64,000 nucleotides of DNA from Nocardioides malaquae (GTDB lineage Bacteria > Actinomycetota > Actinomycetes > Propionibacteriales > Nocardioidaceae): assembly GCF_015070385.1 (NCBI RefSeq), contig NZ_JADCSA010000002.1, forward strand, positions 62,001 to 126,000, written 5' to 3'. This document shows, one piece after another, positions 1-10,781 of the stretch. Every line of letters starts with the position of its first letter. Position 1 is the first letter of the stretch. Position numbers and translations under genes: made by a program. The notes beneath the pieces are model-generated. The model had not been told where the DNA came from. It made no database searches and saw only the letters and a program-made list of their open reading frames with translations.

Positions 1-1
1 G

Positions 2-187
2 GCGCCGTGGCAGGTCTTCAGTCGCGAGGTCCTGCTCGAGAAGGTGTGGGGATACCGCCACGCGGCCGACACCCGGTTGGTCAACGTCCACGTCCAGCGC
101 CTGCGGGCGAAGGTCGAGCACGACCCGGAGAACCCGGAGATCGTGCTCACCGTGCGGGGCGTGGGCTACCGGGCCGGCAAGTCCTGA
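2..187 (+). CDS. mtrA: MtrA response regulator, C-terminal end (partial)
   Basis: The window opens inside this gene; 61 codons and a TGA stop remain. The translated end is a winged-helix effector domain of the OmpR/PhoB type: the recognition-helix segment TRLVNVHVQRLRAKVE is followed by the C-terminal hairpin TVRGVGYRAG. It is the DNA-binding half of a response regulator, and since an MtrB-like sensor kinase begins 3 nt after its stop it is almost certainly MtrA, which in actinobacteria regulates cell-wall and division genes. The receiver domain lies outside the window. Confidence 0.9.
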   Translation, partial: APWQVFSREVLLEKVWGYRHAADTRLVNVHVQRLRAKVEHDPENPEIVLTVRGVGYRAGKS

Positions 188-190
188 CCG

Positions 191-1807
191 GTGACGACAC
201 CCGCGCGCAGAGCTCTGGCCCGGCTGGCGGGCGGGATGCGCCGCTTCCTGACGGCCTGGCGCCGCTCGATCCAGGCCCGGGTCGTCACCAGCACCGTCCT
301 GCTCTGCCTCGTGGTGGGTGGCGCCACCGGATGGTTCCTGCTGCGCACCACCCGTGACGGCCTCGTGGAGCAACGCGTCGAGCGGGTCCTGGCCGAGGCG
401 TCCGCCGAGACGGCCCAGGCCCGCAACCGGCTGAGCTTCGCCACCGGCACCGACGTCGACGCCTCCGGGCAGCGCGACGACCTGATCGCGCCGATCATCG
501 CGCGGGGTGCGGCGAGCGGCTTCGCCGTGGTGCTCTCCCCGCCGGTCGGCGAGCGGACCGGGTTGCGCGCCGGTGGCGTGCGCTTCACCCAGAACCTCGA
601 CGTGGCCAGCGTGCCACCGAGCCTGGCGCGGCAGTTCGACCGGGTGGCACCCACCGCGTGGACCTTCACCGAGATCCGCACCCGCGGTCCCGTCTCCCGC
701 GTCGACCCCGGCCCCGGCATCGTGGTCGCCTCCCAGGTCACCCTGCCGGCGGACGGCCGGACCTACACGCTCTACTACCTCTACCCCCTCAGCGAGCAGG
801 AGGCCACCCTCGGCCTGGTCAGCCGCGCCCTGCTCGGGGCGGCGGCCTTCCTCCTCGTGCTGGTCGCGGGTGTCACGTGGCTGATCACCCGTCAGGTGGT
901 CAACCCGATCCGTCGGGCCCGCCGGGTGGCCGAGCGGCTCGCCTCCGGGCACCTCCAGGAGCGACTCCGGGTCACCGGCGAGGACGACCTCGCCAGGCTC
1001 GCCGTCTCGTTCAACCAGATGGCCTCCAACCTGCAACGCCAGATCCGTCAGCTCGAGGAGCTGTCGCGGCTGCAGCGCCGGTTCGTCTCCGACGTCTCCC
1101 ACGAGCTGCGTACGCCCTTGACCACGGTGCGGATGGCCGGCGACGTGCTGCACGACGCGCGGGACGAGTTCGACCCGGTCACGGCGCGGGCCGCGGAGCT
1201 GTTGCAGACCGAGCTCGACCGCTTCGAGGGGTTGCTCGGCGACCTGCTGGAGATCAGCAGGTTCGACGCCGGCGCCGCGGTGCTCGACGCCGACGACGTC
1301 AACCTGGTCGACGTGGTGCACCGGGTCGCCGACACCACCCGGGTGATGGCCGAGCGGCGCGGCACCCGTGTCGTGGTCCACGAGCCCGACCAGCCCTGCC
1401 TGGCCCAGGCCGACGCCCGCAGGGTGGAGCGCATCGTGCGCAACCTCGTGAGCAACGCCATCGACCACGCCGAGGGCGGTGACGTCATCATCCGCCTGGC
1501 AGCCGACCAGGAGGCCTCGGCGCTGACGGTGCGCGACCACGGCGTCGGGCTCAAGCCGGGGGAGTCGGCCATGGTGTTCAACCGCTTCTGGCGCGCCGAC
1601 CCCGCCCGCGCCCGTACCAGCGGAGGCACCGGCCTGGGGCTCTCGATCGCCCTGGAGGACACCCACCTGCACGGTGGCTGGCTGCAGGCGTGGGGACGCC
1701 GCGGCGCCGGGGCGCAGTTCCGCCTCACGCTGCCGCGTACGCTCGGGCGACCGCTGCGGCACAGCCCCCTGCCGCTGGTGCCGGAGGACGCGGAGGTGGG
1801 GACGTGA
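191..1807 (+). CDS. mtrB: MtrB sensor histidine kinase
   Basis: Membrane histidine kinase that phosphorylates MtrA. The 538-residue protein has a first membrane segment near residues 30-52, an extracytoplasmic region of about 160 residues, a second segment near 215-237, a HAMP linker, an H-box SDVSHELRTPLTT with phospho-acceptor His304, an N-box NLVSNAIDHA, a G1 box DHGVGL and a G2 box GTGLGLSIA. The GTG start lies 3 nt after the mtrA stop and the stop overlaps the lpqB start, so mtrA-mtrB-lpqB form one transcription unit, the conserved actinobacterial arrangement. All catalytic motifs look intact. Confidence 0.96.
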   Translation: MTTPARRALARLAGGMRRFLTAWRRSIQARVVTSTVLLCLVVGGATGWFLLRTTRDGLVEQRVERVLAEASAETAQARNRLSFATGTDVDASGQRDDLIAPIIARGAASGFAVVLSPPVGERTGLRAGGVRFTQNLDVASVPPSLARQFDRVAPTAWTFTEIRTRGPVSRVDPGPGIVVASQVTLPADGRTYTLYYLYPLSEQEATLGLVSRALLGAAAFLLVLVAGVTWLITRQVVNPIRRARRVAERLASGHLQERLRVTGEDDLARLAVSFNQMASNLQRQIRQLEELSRLQRRFVSDVSHELRTPLTTVRMAGDVLHDARDEFDPVTARAAELLQTELDRFEGLLGDLLEISRFDAGAAVLDADDVNLVDVVHRVADTTRVMAERRGTRVVVHEPDQPCLAQADARRVERIVRNLVSNAIDHAEGGDVIIRLAADQEASALTVRDHGVGLKPGESAMVFNRFWRADPARARTSGGTGLGLSIALEDTHLHGGWLQAWGRRGAGAQFRLTLPRTLGRPLRHSPLPLVPEDAEVGT

Positions 1808-3546
1808 GGTGTCGACACCGTCGGTGGGCCGGCGGCCTGCTGGTCGCCCTGGCGCTGGCTCTGGTGACCGGTTGCGTGCGGATGCCCACGCAGGGGCCGG
1901 TGGTGCAGGCCGACCCGTTGGTGACCGAATTCGACGACTCCGCCGCCTACTACGACCCCCGGCCTCCCGAGCCGGGTGCCGACCCCGAGGAGATCGTGCT
2001 CGGCTTCCTCGAGGCGATGAAGGCCACCCCGGTGCGCACCAGCGTGGCCGCGGGCTTCCTCTCCGAGCAGGCGCAGCGGGCCTGGCGACCGGAGGACGCC
2101 ACCCTCACCTACGTCGACCACGGCACGCCCACGGGGGCGACCCAGCTCGAGCTGCAGCTCGTCGGCGCCCAGTCCTACGACACGCGGGGCAGGTGGCTCA
2201 CTGAGCTGGAGCCGGAGGAGGCCACCCTCGACTTCCCCATGACCCTCGAGGGGGAGGAGTGGCGCATCGACGCCGCGCCCAACGCCCTCGTGGTGCCCCG
2301 GACGTGGTTCGAGGAGTGGTTCGAGCGGGCCTCCCTGCACTTCCTCGACCCCACCCGCAAGCTGCTGGTGCCCGAGCCGGTGGTCGTGCCCAGCGGCGAC
2401 CAGATGGCGACCGCCCTGGTGCGGGGCCTGCTGGCCGGTGCGCCGCGACCGCGCCTGTCGCGCAGCGCCTTCCCCCAGGGCGTACGCCTGGCCCTCAACT
2501 CGGTGCCCATCGAGGACGGGGTTGCCGACGTGGTGCTCGAACGGATGCCCGGGCGTCCCGACGAGGTGGCGAGCGGCGAGATGGTCGCGCAGCTGGCGTG
2601 GACGCTGCGGCAGGTGCCGCGCCTCACCCACTTCCGGCTCACCGTCGACGACCGACCGGTCACGCTCTCGGAGGGGCCCCCGGAGATCTCGCTGACCGCC
2701 GGTCAGGACCTCAGCCCGTTGGGGCCGACCCCCGAGCGTGACCTCTTCGCGCTCTCCGACGCTCGCCTCCTGCGCGGCGGCTTCTCGAACTTCAGCCCGG
2801 CTGGGGGTCCGTGGGGCACCGATGCGCCCGCGCTCCGCTCCCTGGCCGTCTCCCTCGACGGCTCGACGGCCGTGGGAGTCAGCGAGGACGGGACCGGGGT
2901 GCTGCGCGCCCCGGTCGACGACGAAGGAGAGACCGTCACCCTGGTCTCCGGGGCCAACGACGTGCTGGCGCCGTCGGTGGACTTCGCCGGCCGCACCTGG
3001 CTGGTCGACCGCACCGCCGCGGGGGCCAGGGTGCTCCTGGCCGACGCCCGGGGTGTCGTCGAGGTCGAGGTGCCCGGTGTCTCGGGACGCAACGTCGTGC
3101 ACGCGTTGGTCTCGCGTGACTCCTCCCGGCTCGTCGCCGTCGTGCGCGGCCCGGGCCGCGACCGGCTCATGGTGAGTCGCATCGCCCACCGAGCCACCGG
3201 AGGTCGCCCGCGCCCCCTGCCCGCTCGTGAGGTCGACGCCGGGATCGAGCCTGCCCGCCGCATCGTCGACCTCGGATGGCGCTCGCCGGTCACCCTGGCG
3301 GTGCTCAGCAACGTGACCCCCGAGGTGGCCCAGGTGCGGGTGGTGCCGGTCGACGGCTCACCCGGAGAGGTCGACGGGCCCGGCACCACGCGGATCAGGG
3401 GGCGCGCGCTCGACCTGGCGGTCTCGCCGGCCGAGGGCGACGGCATCTACGTGGTGACCCGCGGCGAGATCCTCGACCTGACCCGCCCCAGCCGCGAGCT
3501 GCCCACCCCGGGCGAGGAGCTGACCTGGCTGGGGTTCGTCGGCTGA
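1804..3546 (+). CDS. lpqB: LpqB-family lipoprotein, MtrAB accessory factor
   Basis: Predicted lipoprotein of 580 residues, the usual size for LpqB. The start is GTG at 1804, which overlaps the mtrB stop in a GTGA junction; an in-frame upstream ATG at 1690 would run through mtrB and is rejected. A basic n-region and a hydrophobic stretch lead to the lipobox LVTGC with lipidated Cys24. The mature part contains a GerMN-like region (about residues 170-340) followed by a beta-propeller-like C-terminus. In mycobacteria LpqB interacts with MtrB and modulates MtrA phosphorylation; that role is inferred here from family and context. Confidence 0.93.
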   Translation: MRCRHRRWAGGLLVALALALVTGCVRMPTQGPVVQADPLVTEFDDSAAYYDPRPPEPGADPEEIVLGFLEAMKATPVRTSVAAGFLSEQAQRAWRPEDATLTYVDHGTPTGATQLELQLVGAQSYDTRGRWLTELEPEEATLDFPMTLEGEEWRIDAAPNALVVPRTWFEEWFERASLHFLDPTRKLLVPEPVVVPSGDQMATALVRGLLAGAPRPRLSRSAFPQGVRLALNSVPIEDGVADVVLERMPGRPDEVASGEMVAQLAWTLRQVPRLTHFRLTVDDRPVTLSEGPPEISLTAGQDLSPLGPTPERDLFALSDARLLRGGFSNFSPAGGPWGTDAPALRSLAVSLDGSTAVGVSEDGTGVLRAPVDDEGETVTLVSGANDVLAPSVDFAGRTWLVDRTAAGARVLLADARGVVEVEVPGVSGRNVVHALVSRDSSRLVAVVRGPGRDRLMVSRIAHRATGGRPRPLPAREVDAGIEPARRIVDLGWRSPVTLAVLSNVTPEVAQVRVVPVDGSPGEVDGPGTTRIRGRALDLAVSPAEGDGIYVVTRGEILDLTRPSRELPTPGEELTWLGFVG

Positions 3547-3622
3547 CCCGGTCGAGTCCCCAGCCCAGTCGCGTCCCCAGCCCGCCCGGTCCCCACGTCC
3601 TCCCCAGGCGCGCGTCGCCGCA

Positions 3623-4414
3623 GTGGCGGTCGCGGTGGCGTTGCGCTGGAGTCGTGGGGTGCGACCCGATCCCCAGACACCCGCGGCGGCCTGGCTCGAC
3701 CTGGTGCTCGGCAGCGCCTGCGCAGGGTGCGGTCGGCCGGGGGCGGGGGTGTGCCGCGCATGCCGCTCCGGCCTGCCGTCGGCCGGTGAGGCCCGGCCCT
3801 CGCCCGCGCCTCCCGGGCTCGGTCGCTGCTGGGCCTCGGGGGAGTACGAGGGCGTCCTCGCCCACGCCGTGGTGGCCCACAAGGAGCGAGGGCGTACGTC
3901 CTTCGCACCGTTCCTGGGCGACCGCCTCGCGCTCGCGGTGGCGGCGGCCCTCGACGGCTGCGGAGCCCCAGGCGGGGCGCGGGTCGTGCTGGTGCCCGTG
4001 CCGTCGCGCCCCGGTGTGGTCCGGGCGCGGGGCGACGACCCGCTGGCACGGGTGGTGCGCGTCGCGGCCGCCCGTCTGCGACGCGAGGGCCGCGACGTGC
4101 GCGTGCAGGCCGTCCTGCGCAGCCGCCGCGGGGTGGTGGACCAGGCCGGGCTGGGGGTGGCCGCACGGGCGGCCAACCTCGCGGGCTCGATGACGTGCCC
4201 GTCCCCCCGGTTGCGCCGGCTGGCACGCTTGGGGCCGGTGCTGGTGGTGCTCTGCGACGACGTGATGACCACCGGCGCCACTCTCGCGGAGGCGGGCAGG
4301 GCCCTGCGCGCCGTCGGCGTCCGGCCGCAGGCGTCGGCGGTCGTCGCGGCGGTGGCCCGCCGCTCCGTGGGCGGTGCCGAGCAGGCCAAGCAGGGGCGCC
4401 GGGCACCGATGTGA
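3623..4414 (+). CDS. ComF-family phosphoribosyltransferase-like protein
   Basis: 263-residue ComF-type protein. The N-terminus has paired cysteines (CAGCGRPGAGVCRAC) typical of the ComF zinc-binding motif. The C-terminus has the phosphoribosyltransferase PRPP loop VVLCDDVMTTGATLAEAG, with the DD pair and TTGAT intact. ComF proteins are needed for DNA uptake in competent bacteria, but in actinobacteria the role is not established. It follows lpqB in the same direction after 76 nt, its usual place in this block. The start is uncertain: GTG 3623 has no clear ribosome binding site, and GTG 3656 is an alternative. Confidence 0.85.
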   Translation: MAVAVALRWSRGVRPDPQTPAAAWLDLVLGSACAGCGRPGAGVCRACRSGLPSAGEARPSPAPPGLGRCWASGEYEGVLAHAVVAHKERGRTSFAPFLGDRLALAVAAALDGCGAPGGARVVLVPVPSRPGVVRARGDDPLARVVRVAAARLRREGRDVRVQAVLRSRRGVVDQAGLGVAARAANLAGSMTCPSPRLRRLARLGPVLVVLCDDVMTTGATLAEAGRALRAVGVRPQASAVVAAVARRSVGGAEQAKQGRRAPM

Positions 4415-4446
4415 CCAACGGATCGCGGTGGGAACCCGGGTGTGCC

Positions 4447-4475
4447 TTACGCCGTCACCGGAAGAGGGCTAACGT
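4447..4475 (+). promoter_or_regulatory. Candidate promoter upstream of hpf
   Basis: TTACGC at 4447-4452 and TAACGT at 4470-4475 are separated by 17 nt, the canonical spacing for a vegetative actinobacterial promoter. The -10 box ends 6 nt before an ATG at 4482, the geometry seen at many likely leaderless starts in this window. Confidence 0.5.
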
Positions 4476-4481
4476 CTGTGC

Positions 4482-4811
4482 ATGGAGTCCGTTCGGGTCC
4501 GTGGTTGCGTCGTCCGGGTCATCCCCGGCGACAAGCCGATGCCAGTCGCAGGCAAAACGGCCCACGTAAGGTGCGCCCTCGTCGAGGGCGGGCTGATCAC
4601 GGTGCGGCTTAGGAGTAAGTCCTGCCTCGACCCCGTCGTCAGACACGACGGACGTCGGGAGAAGGTGGGTAGTGGCACTGAGCTGCGAGAGCCTCAGCAG
4701 GCGGCTGTGGGGACGAAGACCAGGTCGGCCGGACGGACTCCACCTCATGCCCATCCCCGTACCCGTCAGGGTCCGGGGCACTGGGCGTCATCGCAGGGTG
4801 CAGCCAACTGA
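4482..4811 (+). CDS. Possible small hypothetical protein in the hpf leader
   Basis: 109-codon frame that I do not recognise. It starts at ATG 4482, exactly 6 nt after a TAACGT -10 box, which would fit a leaderless message. About the first 40 codons keep G/C-ending third positions, but codon bias weakens afterwards and the C-terminal third is a low-complexity Arg/Pro/Gly/His-rich tail, so only the first part, or none of it, may be functional. It ends 15 nt before hpf. It could be a leader peptide or an untranslated leader. Confidence 0.3.
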   Translation: MESVRVRGCVVRVIPGDKPMPVAGKTAHVRCALVEGGLITVRLRSKSCLDPVVRHDGRREKVGSGTELREPQQAAVGTKTRSAGRTPPHAHPRTRQGPGHWASSQGAAN

Positions 4812-4826
4812 ATCGGGAGGTTCACA

Positions 4827-5441
4827 ATGGACGTAGTGGTCACAGGCCGGCAGATCGAGGTCTCGGATCGATTCAGGGAGCATGCCCAGGAGAAGCTGTC
4901 CAAGCTCGAGAAGCACGACCACCGGATCATCCGCGTGGACGTCGAGGTCTCCCGCGAGCGCAACCCCCGTCAGGTGGAGCGGGCCGTCAAGGTCGAGCTC
5001 ACCGCCTTCTCCAAGGGGCCCGTCATCCGGGCCGAGGCGGCGGCCGAGGACAAGATGGCCGCCCTCGACCTGGCTCTCGACAAGATGGCCTCCCAGATGC
5101 GCAAGGCGGCCGACCGGCGCCGCGTGCACCGTGGCCGGCACACCCCGGTCTCCGTGGCCGAGGCCCTGGCCGACGCCACCCCGCCGGAGCCGCAGGAGGA
5201 GTCCGAGGAGGTCGTCGAGCGTCAGGTCGGACCCATCACGGTCACCGGTGACGGTCCGCTGGTGGTCCGGGAGAAGTCGCACGACGCGACCCCCATGACG
5301 CTCGACCAGGCCCTCTACGAGATGGAGCTCGTGGGCCACGACTTCTACCTCTACGTCGACAAGGAGTCGGAGCGTCCCTCGGTCGTCTACCGGCGTCGCG
5401 GCTACGACTACGGAGTGATCGCGCTCAACGTCGCCGACTGA
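4827..5441 (+). CDS. hpf: Long-form ribosome hibernation promoting factor
   Basis: 204-residue protein of the long HPF class. The N-terminal domain (about 1-100) has the beta-alpha-beta fold of the sigma-54-modulation/YfiA family, beginning MDVVVTGRQIEVSDRFREHA. After a linker, the C-terminal dimerisation domain (about 150-204) reads PMTLDQALYEMELVGHDFYLYVDKES and ends RRGYDYGVIALNVAD. Long HPF inactivates ribosomes by 100S dimer formation or 70S stabilisation in stationary phase or hypoxia. The start is supported by GGGAGG upstream of ATG 4827. A strong hairpin follows the stop by 5 nt. Confidence 0.95.
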   Translation: MDVVVTGRQIEVSDRFREHAQEKLSKLEKHDHRIIRVDVEVSRERNPRQVERAVKVELTAFSKGPVIRAEAAAEDKMAALDLALDKMASQMRKAADRRRVHRGRHTPVSVAEALADATPPEPQEESEEVVERQVGPITVTGDGPLVVREKSHDATPMTLDQALYEMELVGHDFYLYVDKESERPSVVYRRRGYDYGVIALNVAD

Positions 5442-5446
5442 CCAGG

Positions 5447-5488
5447 AGATCTCCCCCGGGGCGTCGGACAACGCCTCGGGGGAGATCT
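5447..5488 (+). terminator. 18-bp stem-loop after hpf
   Basis: The arm AGATCTCCCCCGGGGCGT (5447-5464) pairs with ACGCCTCGGGGGAGATCT (5471-5488) through 18 consecutive pairs including one G-U, with a 6-nt loop. No T-tract follows, as is usual for high-GC actinobacteria. The right arm contains GGGGGAG, the only evident ribosome binding site for the next gene, so the hairpin may also gate its translation. Confidence 0.8.
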
Positions 5489-6187
5489 GTGTCTGCCATG
5501 ATGGCTCCTGTGAGTGCCGAGTCCACGCAAGCAGGAGCCGTCCGCGTCGTCGTCGCCGACGACCAGGAGCTCTTCCGTCGCGGCCTGACGATGCTGCTCA
5601 CCCAGGAGCCCGACATCGAGGTGGTGGGGGAGGCCGCCGACGGCATCGCCGCCACCGACCTCGCGGTCGAGCTGGCCCCCGACGTGGTGCTGCTCGACGT
5701 GCGGATGCCACGGCGCACCGGCATCGAGGCCTGTCGGGCGATCAAGGAGGCCGCACCCACCGCCAAGATCATCATGCTCACCGTCTCCGACGAGGAGTCC
5801 GACCTCTACGAGGCCGTCAAGGGCGGCGCCGCCGGCTACCTGCTGAAGGACTCCTCGATCGAGGAGGTCGCCCAGGGAGTGCGCGTGGTGGCCGAGGGCC
5901 AGAGCCTGATCTCGCCGTCGATGGCCGTCAAGCTCATCGACGAGTTCAAGCAGATGTCACGGCCCGACCACCAGCAGGGCCCGCGTCTGCGCCTCACCGA
6001 GCGTGAGCTCGAGGTGCTGCGCCTGGTGGCCCGCGGGATGAACAACCGTGAGATCGCCAAGGAGCTCTTCATCTCCGAGAACACGGTCAAGAACCACGTG
6101 CGCAACATGCTCGAGAAGCTGCAGCTGCACTCCCGGATGGAGGCCGTGATGTATGCGGTCAAGGAGAAGATCCTCGAGCTTCCGTGA
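5489..6187 (+). CDS. NarL/LuxR-family response regulator
   Basis: Orphan two-component response regulator of up to 232 residues. The receiver domain has the acidic pair D24-D25, the phospho-acceptor D70 in VVLLDVRMP, and a conserved Lys in GYLLKDS. The C-terminal LuxR-type helix-turn-helix reads LTERELEVLRLVARGMNNREIAKELF then SENTVKNHV. No kinase is adjacent. GTG 5489 is 4 nt after GGGGGAG in the preceding hairpin; ATG 5498, ATG 5501 and GTG 5510 are in-frame alternatives. The stop overlaps the next gene in a GTGA junction. The target genes cannot be told from sequence. Confidence 0.9.
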   Translation: MSAMMAPVSAESTQAGAVRVVVADDQELFRRGLTMLLTQEPDIEVVGEAADGIAATDLAVELAPDVVLLDVRMPRRTGIEACRAIKEAAPTAKIIMLTVSDEESDLYEAVKGGAAGYLLKDSSIEEVAQGVRVVAEGQSLISPSMAVKLIDEFKQMSRPDHQQGPRLRLTERELEVLRLVARGMNNREIAKELFISENTVKNHVRNMLEKLQLHSRMEAVMYAVKEKILELP

Positions 6188-7401
6188 CGTCACGGTCGCT
6201 CTCCCTCCCCGAGGCTCGTCGGGTCGCGCTCGCCGCACAGGGCTTCGCCGACCGCCCGCACGCGGTGCCCACGCTGCGCACCCTTGACCGGACCCTGCGG
6301 CGGGTGGGGCTGCTGCAGGTCGACTCCGTCAACGTCTTCGCGCGGGCCCACCTGATGCCGCTCTACTCCAGGATGGGGCCCTACGACCCCGAGCTCCTGC
6401 GTCGGGCCGCCAGCGGTCCGCGGCGACGGCTCGTCGAGTACTGGGCGCACGTGCAGGCGTTCATGCCGGTCGAGCTGTGGCCCCACATGCAGCACCGCCG
6501 CGACCACTACCGGGCCCGGCGCGGCAAGTGGGGGATCAGCGTCGACTCCGACCTGGTGCCCCGGGTGCTGGCGGCAGTGGCCGCCGACGGTCCGTTGACC
6601 GCCCGCGACCTCGACGCCGAGCTGGGGGCCGCGCGGACCCGCGAGCACTGGGGCTGGAACTGGTCGGAGGCCCGCAAGGTCCTCGACTTCCTCTTCATGG
6701 TGGGTGACGTCGCGATCGAGGGACGCACGCCCTCCTTCGAGGTCCGCTACGACCTGCCCGAACGCGTCCTTCCGGCGGCCGTGCTGGCGCTGTCCACGCC
6801 GTCGCAGGAGGAGGCGGAGCGCGAGCTGGTGCGCCGCGCCTGCGTGCACCACGGTGTCGCGACGGTGGCGACGCTGGCCGACCACCACCGGATGTCGGTG
6901 GCCGCCACGCGCCGGGCGGTGGCGTCGCTCGTCGAGGCCGGTGAGGTGAGCGAGGTGCAGGTGCAGGGATGGTCCCGGCCGGGGTTCCTGCACCGGGAGG
7001 CACGTCTGCCGCGGCGGGTGGTGGCGACGGCGCTGCTGAGCCCCTTCGACCCGGTGGTCTGGCACCGCGAGCGTGCGCTGGAGCTCTTCGACTTCCACTA
7101 CCGGATCGAGATCTACACGCCGGCCGCGCAGCGCGTGCACGGTTACTACGTGCTGCCCTTCCTGCTGGGCGACCGGATCGTGGCGCGGGTCGACCTCAAG
7201 GCCGACCGGGCGCGCCGCGTGCTCGTGGTCGCGGGCGCCTTCGCGGAGGCGTACGCCCCGGCGGAGACCGCGGAGCAGCTGGCCGTCGAGCTGGTGCGCG
7301 CCGCGCGGTGGGTCGGGTGCGAGCGCGTCGAGGTGCGACCTCACGGAGACCTCGCCCAGCCGTTGGCCGCTGCGACAGCGGTCCTCGGGGCCGGTGGGTA
7401 G
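6184..7401 (+). CDS. YcaQ/AlkX-type winged-helix DNA glycosylase
   Basis: 405-residue protein of the HTH_42 (YcaQ/AlkZ) family, which unhooks interstrand crosslinks or excises bulky alkylated bases. The signature LLQVDSVNVFARAH contains the Q-phi-D catalytic motif of the YcaQ/AlkX branch rather than the Q-phi-Q of AlkZ. Three winged-helix-like segments and the conserved region YWAHVQAFMP can be seen. The GTG start overlaps the response-regulator stop by 4 nt, implying translational coupling. The substrate is inferred from family only. Confidence 0.83.
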   Translation: MTSRSLSLPEARRVALAAQGFADRPHAVPTLRTLDRTLRRVGLLQVDSVNVFARAHLMPLYSRMGPYDPELLRRAASGPRRRLVEYWAHVQAFMPVELWPHMQHRRDHYRARRGKWGISVDSDLVPRVLAAVAADGPLTARDLDAELGAARTREHWGWNWSEARKVLDFLFMVGDVAIEGRTPSFEVRYDLPERVLPAAVLALSTPSQEEAERELVRRACVHHGVATVATLADHHRMSVAATRRAVASLVEAGEVSEVQVQGWSRPGFLHREARLPRRVVATALLSPFDPVVWHRERALELFDFHYRIEIYTPAAQRVHGYYVLPFLLGDRIVARVDLKADRARRVLVVAGAFAEAYAPAETAEQLAVELVRAARWVGCERVEVRPHGDLAQPLAAATAVLGAGG

Positions 7402-7404
7402 CAT
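7399..7404 (+). promoter_or_regulatory. Candidate secA -10 box overlapping the upstream stop codon
   Basis: TAGCAT includes the TAG stop of the preceding glycosylase gene. A transcript from here would give secA a leader of about 70 nt that holds a small GGTCC/GGACC hairpin near 7411-7424 and the GGGAG site at 7466-7470. Confidence 0.35.
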
Positions 7405-7479
7405 GGCCGACGGTCCTCGGACCGGTTGACCCGCACGCTCCGCCCACCCGCCCGCCTCGTCCCCTGGGAGTTCCACCCC

Positions 7480-10278
<2,799 letters not shown>

Positions 10279-10295
10279 CCTGCTCCGCGCCGCCC

Positions 10296-10781
10296 TCAGC
10301 AGAACTCGAGGGCGGTGCAGATCCACCGACCGCGGTGCACCTCGAAGCGGGCGGCGAGTGCCCTGGAGCGCTCGCCGTGCCGCAGGTGCACCGCGGCCTC
10401 CACGGTGGTCGCCGACAAGAAGCTGAGGCGTACACCGTGGACGCGCGGCCGCGTCACGCCCGGCGGACGACCGCGACCCGGTTCGCGGCGCCCGGCCCGA
10501 GCCACCAGGACCGCGCGTCGCACCAGGTCCTGGTGCACGTCGGCGTGGTTCCAGCGCACCAGCTGGGTGGCCGGTCGGTCACCGGCCACGATCTCGACGG
10601 CCGCCTGCGCGTGCCGTTCCACCCACCGCTCGAGCTCCTCGCGTGCGGACGAGGTGACCTCGACGAGGTCGCAGCCCTGCCGCGCCGGTGCCGTCCGGGG
10701 TCGGGGCGGAGCCAGGCAGGGAGCGAGCGTTCCGCTGCGCCGCGTGGTGGCGGACGGTGCTGGGGGAGCCATGGAGCTCAT
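10296..10781 (-). CDS. Rv3235-family protein
   Basis: 161-residue protein of a conserved actinobacterial family typified by M. tuberculosis Rv3235. Family-like segments are LVRWNHADVHQDLVRR and the C-terminal pattern RPRVHGVRLSFLSATTVEAAVHLRHGERS with GRWICTALEFC near the end. The start is ATG at 10781, overlapping the stop of the LysM gene in an ATGA junction; longer upstream extension would run antisense through other genes. The function of the family is unknown. The position next to secA and coupled to a LysM membrane protein is conserved in relatives. Confidence 0.78.
   Translation of the reverse strand: MSSMAPPAPSATTRRSGTLAPCLAPPRPRTAPARQGCDLVEVTSSAREELERWVERHAQAAVEIVAGDRPATQLVRWNHADVHQDLVRRAVLVARAGRREPGRGRPPGVTRPRVHGVRLSFLSATTVEAAVHLRHGERSRALAARFEVHRGRWICTALEFC

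Larger units (their letters stand above)
4415..4826 (+). other. 412-nt gap between comF and hpf (probable hpf leader)
   Basis: Unusually long gap with visibly lower GC than its flanks. It holds a promoter-like pair at 4447-4475, a small possible coding region from 4482 to 4811, and the hpf ribosome binding site (GGGAGG) just before 4827. If transcription starts near 4482 the hpf message has a leader of about 345 nt, or the small frame is translated first. I recognise no named riboswitch. Confidence 0.5.
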
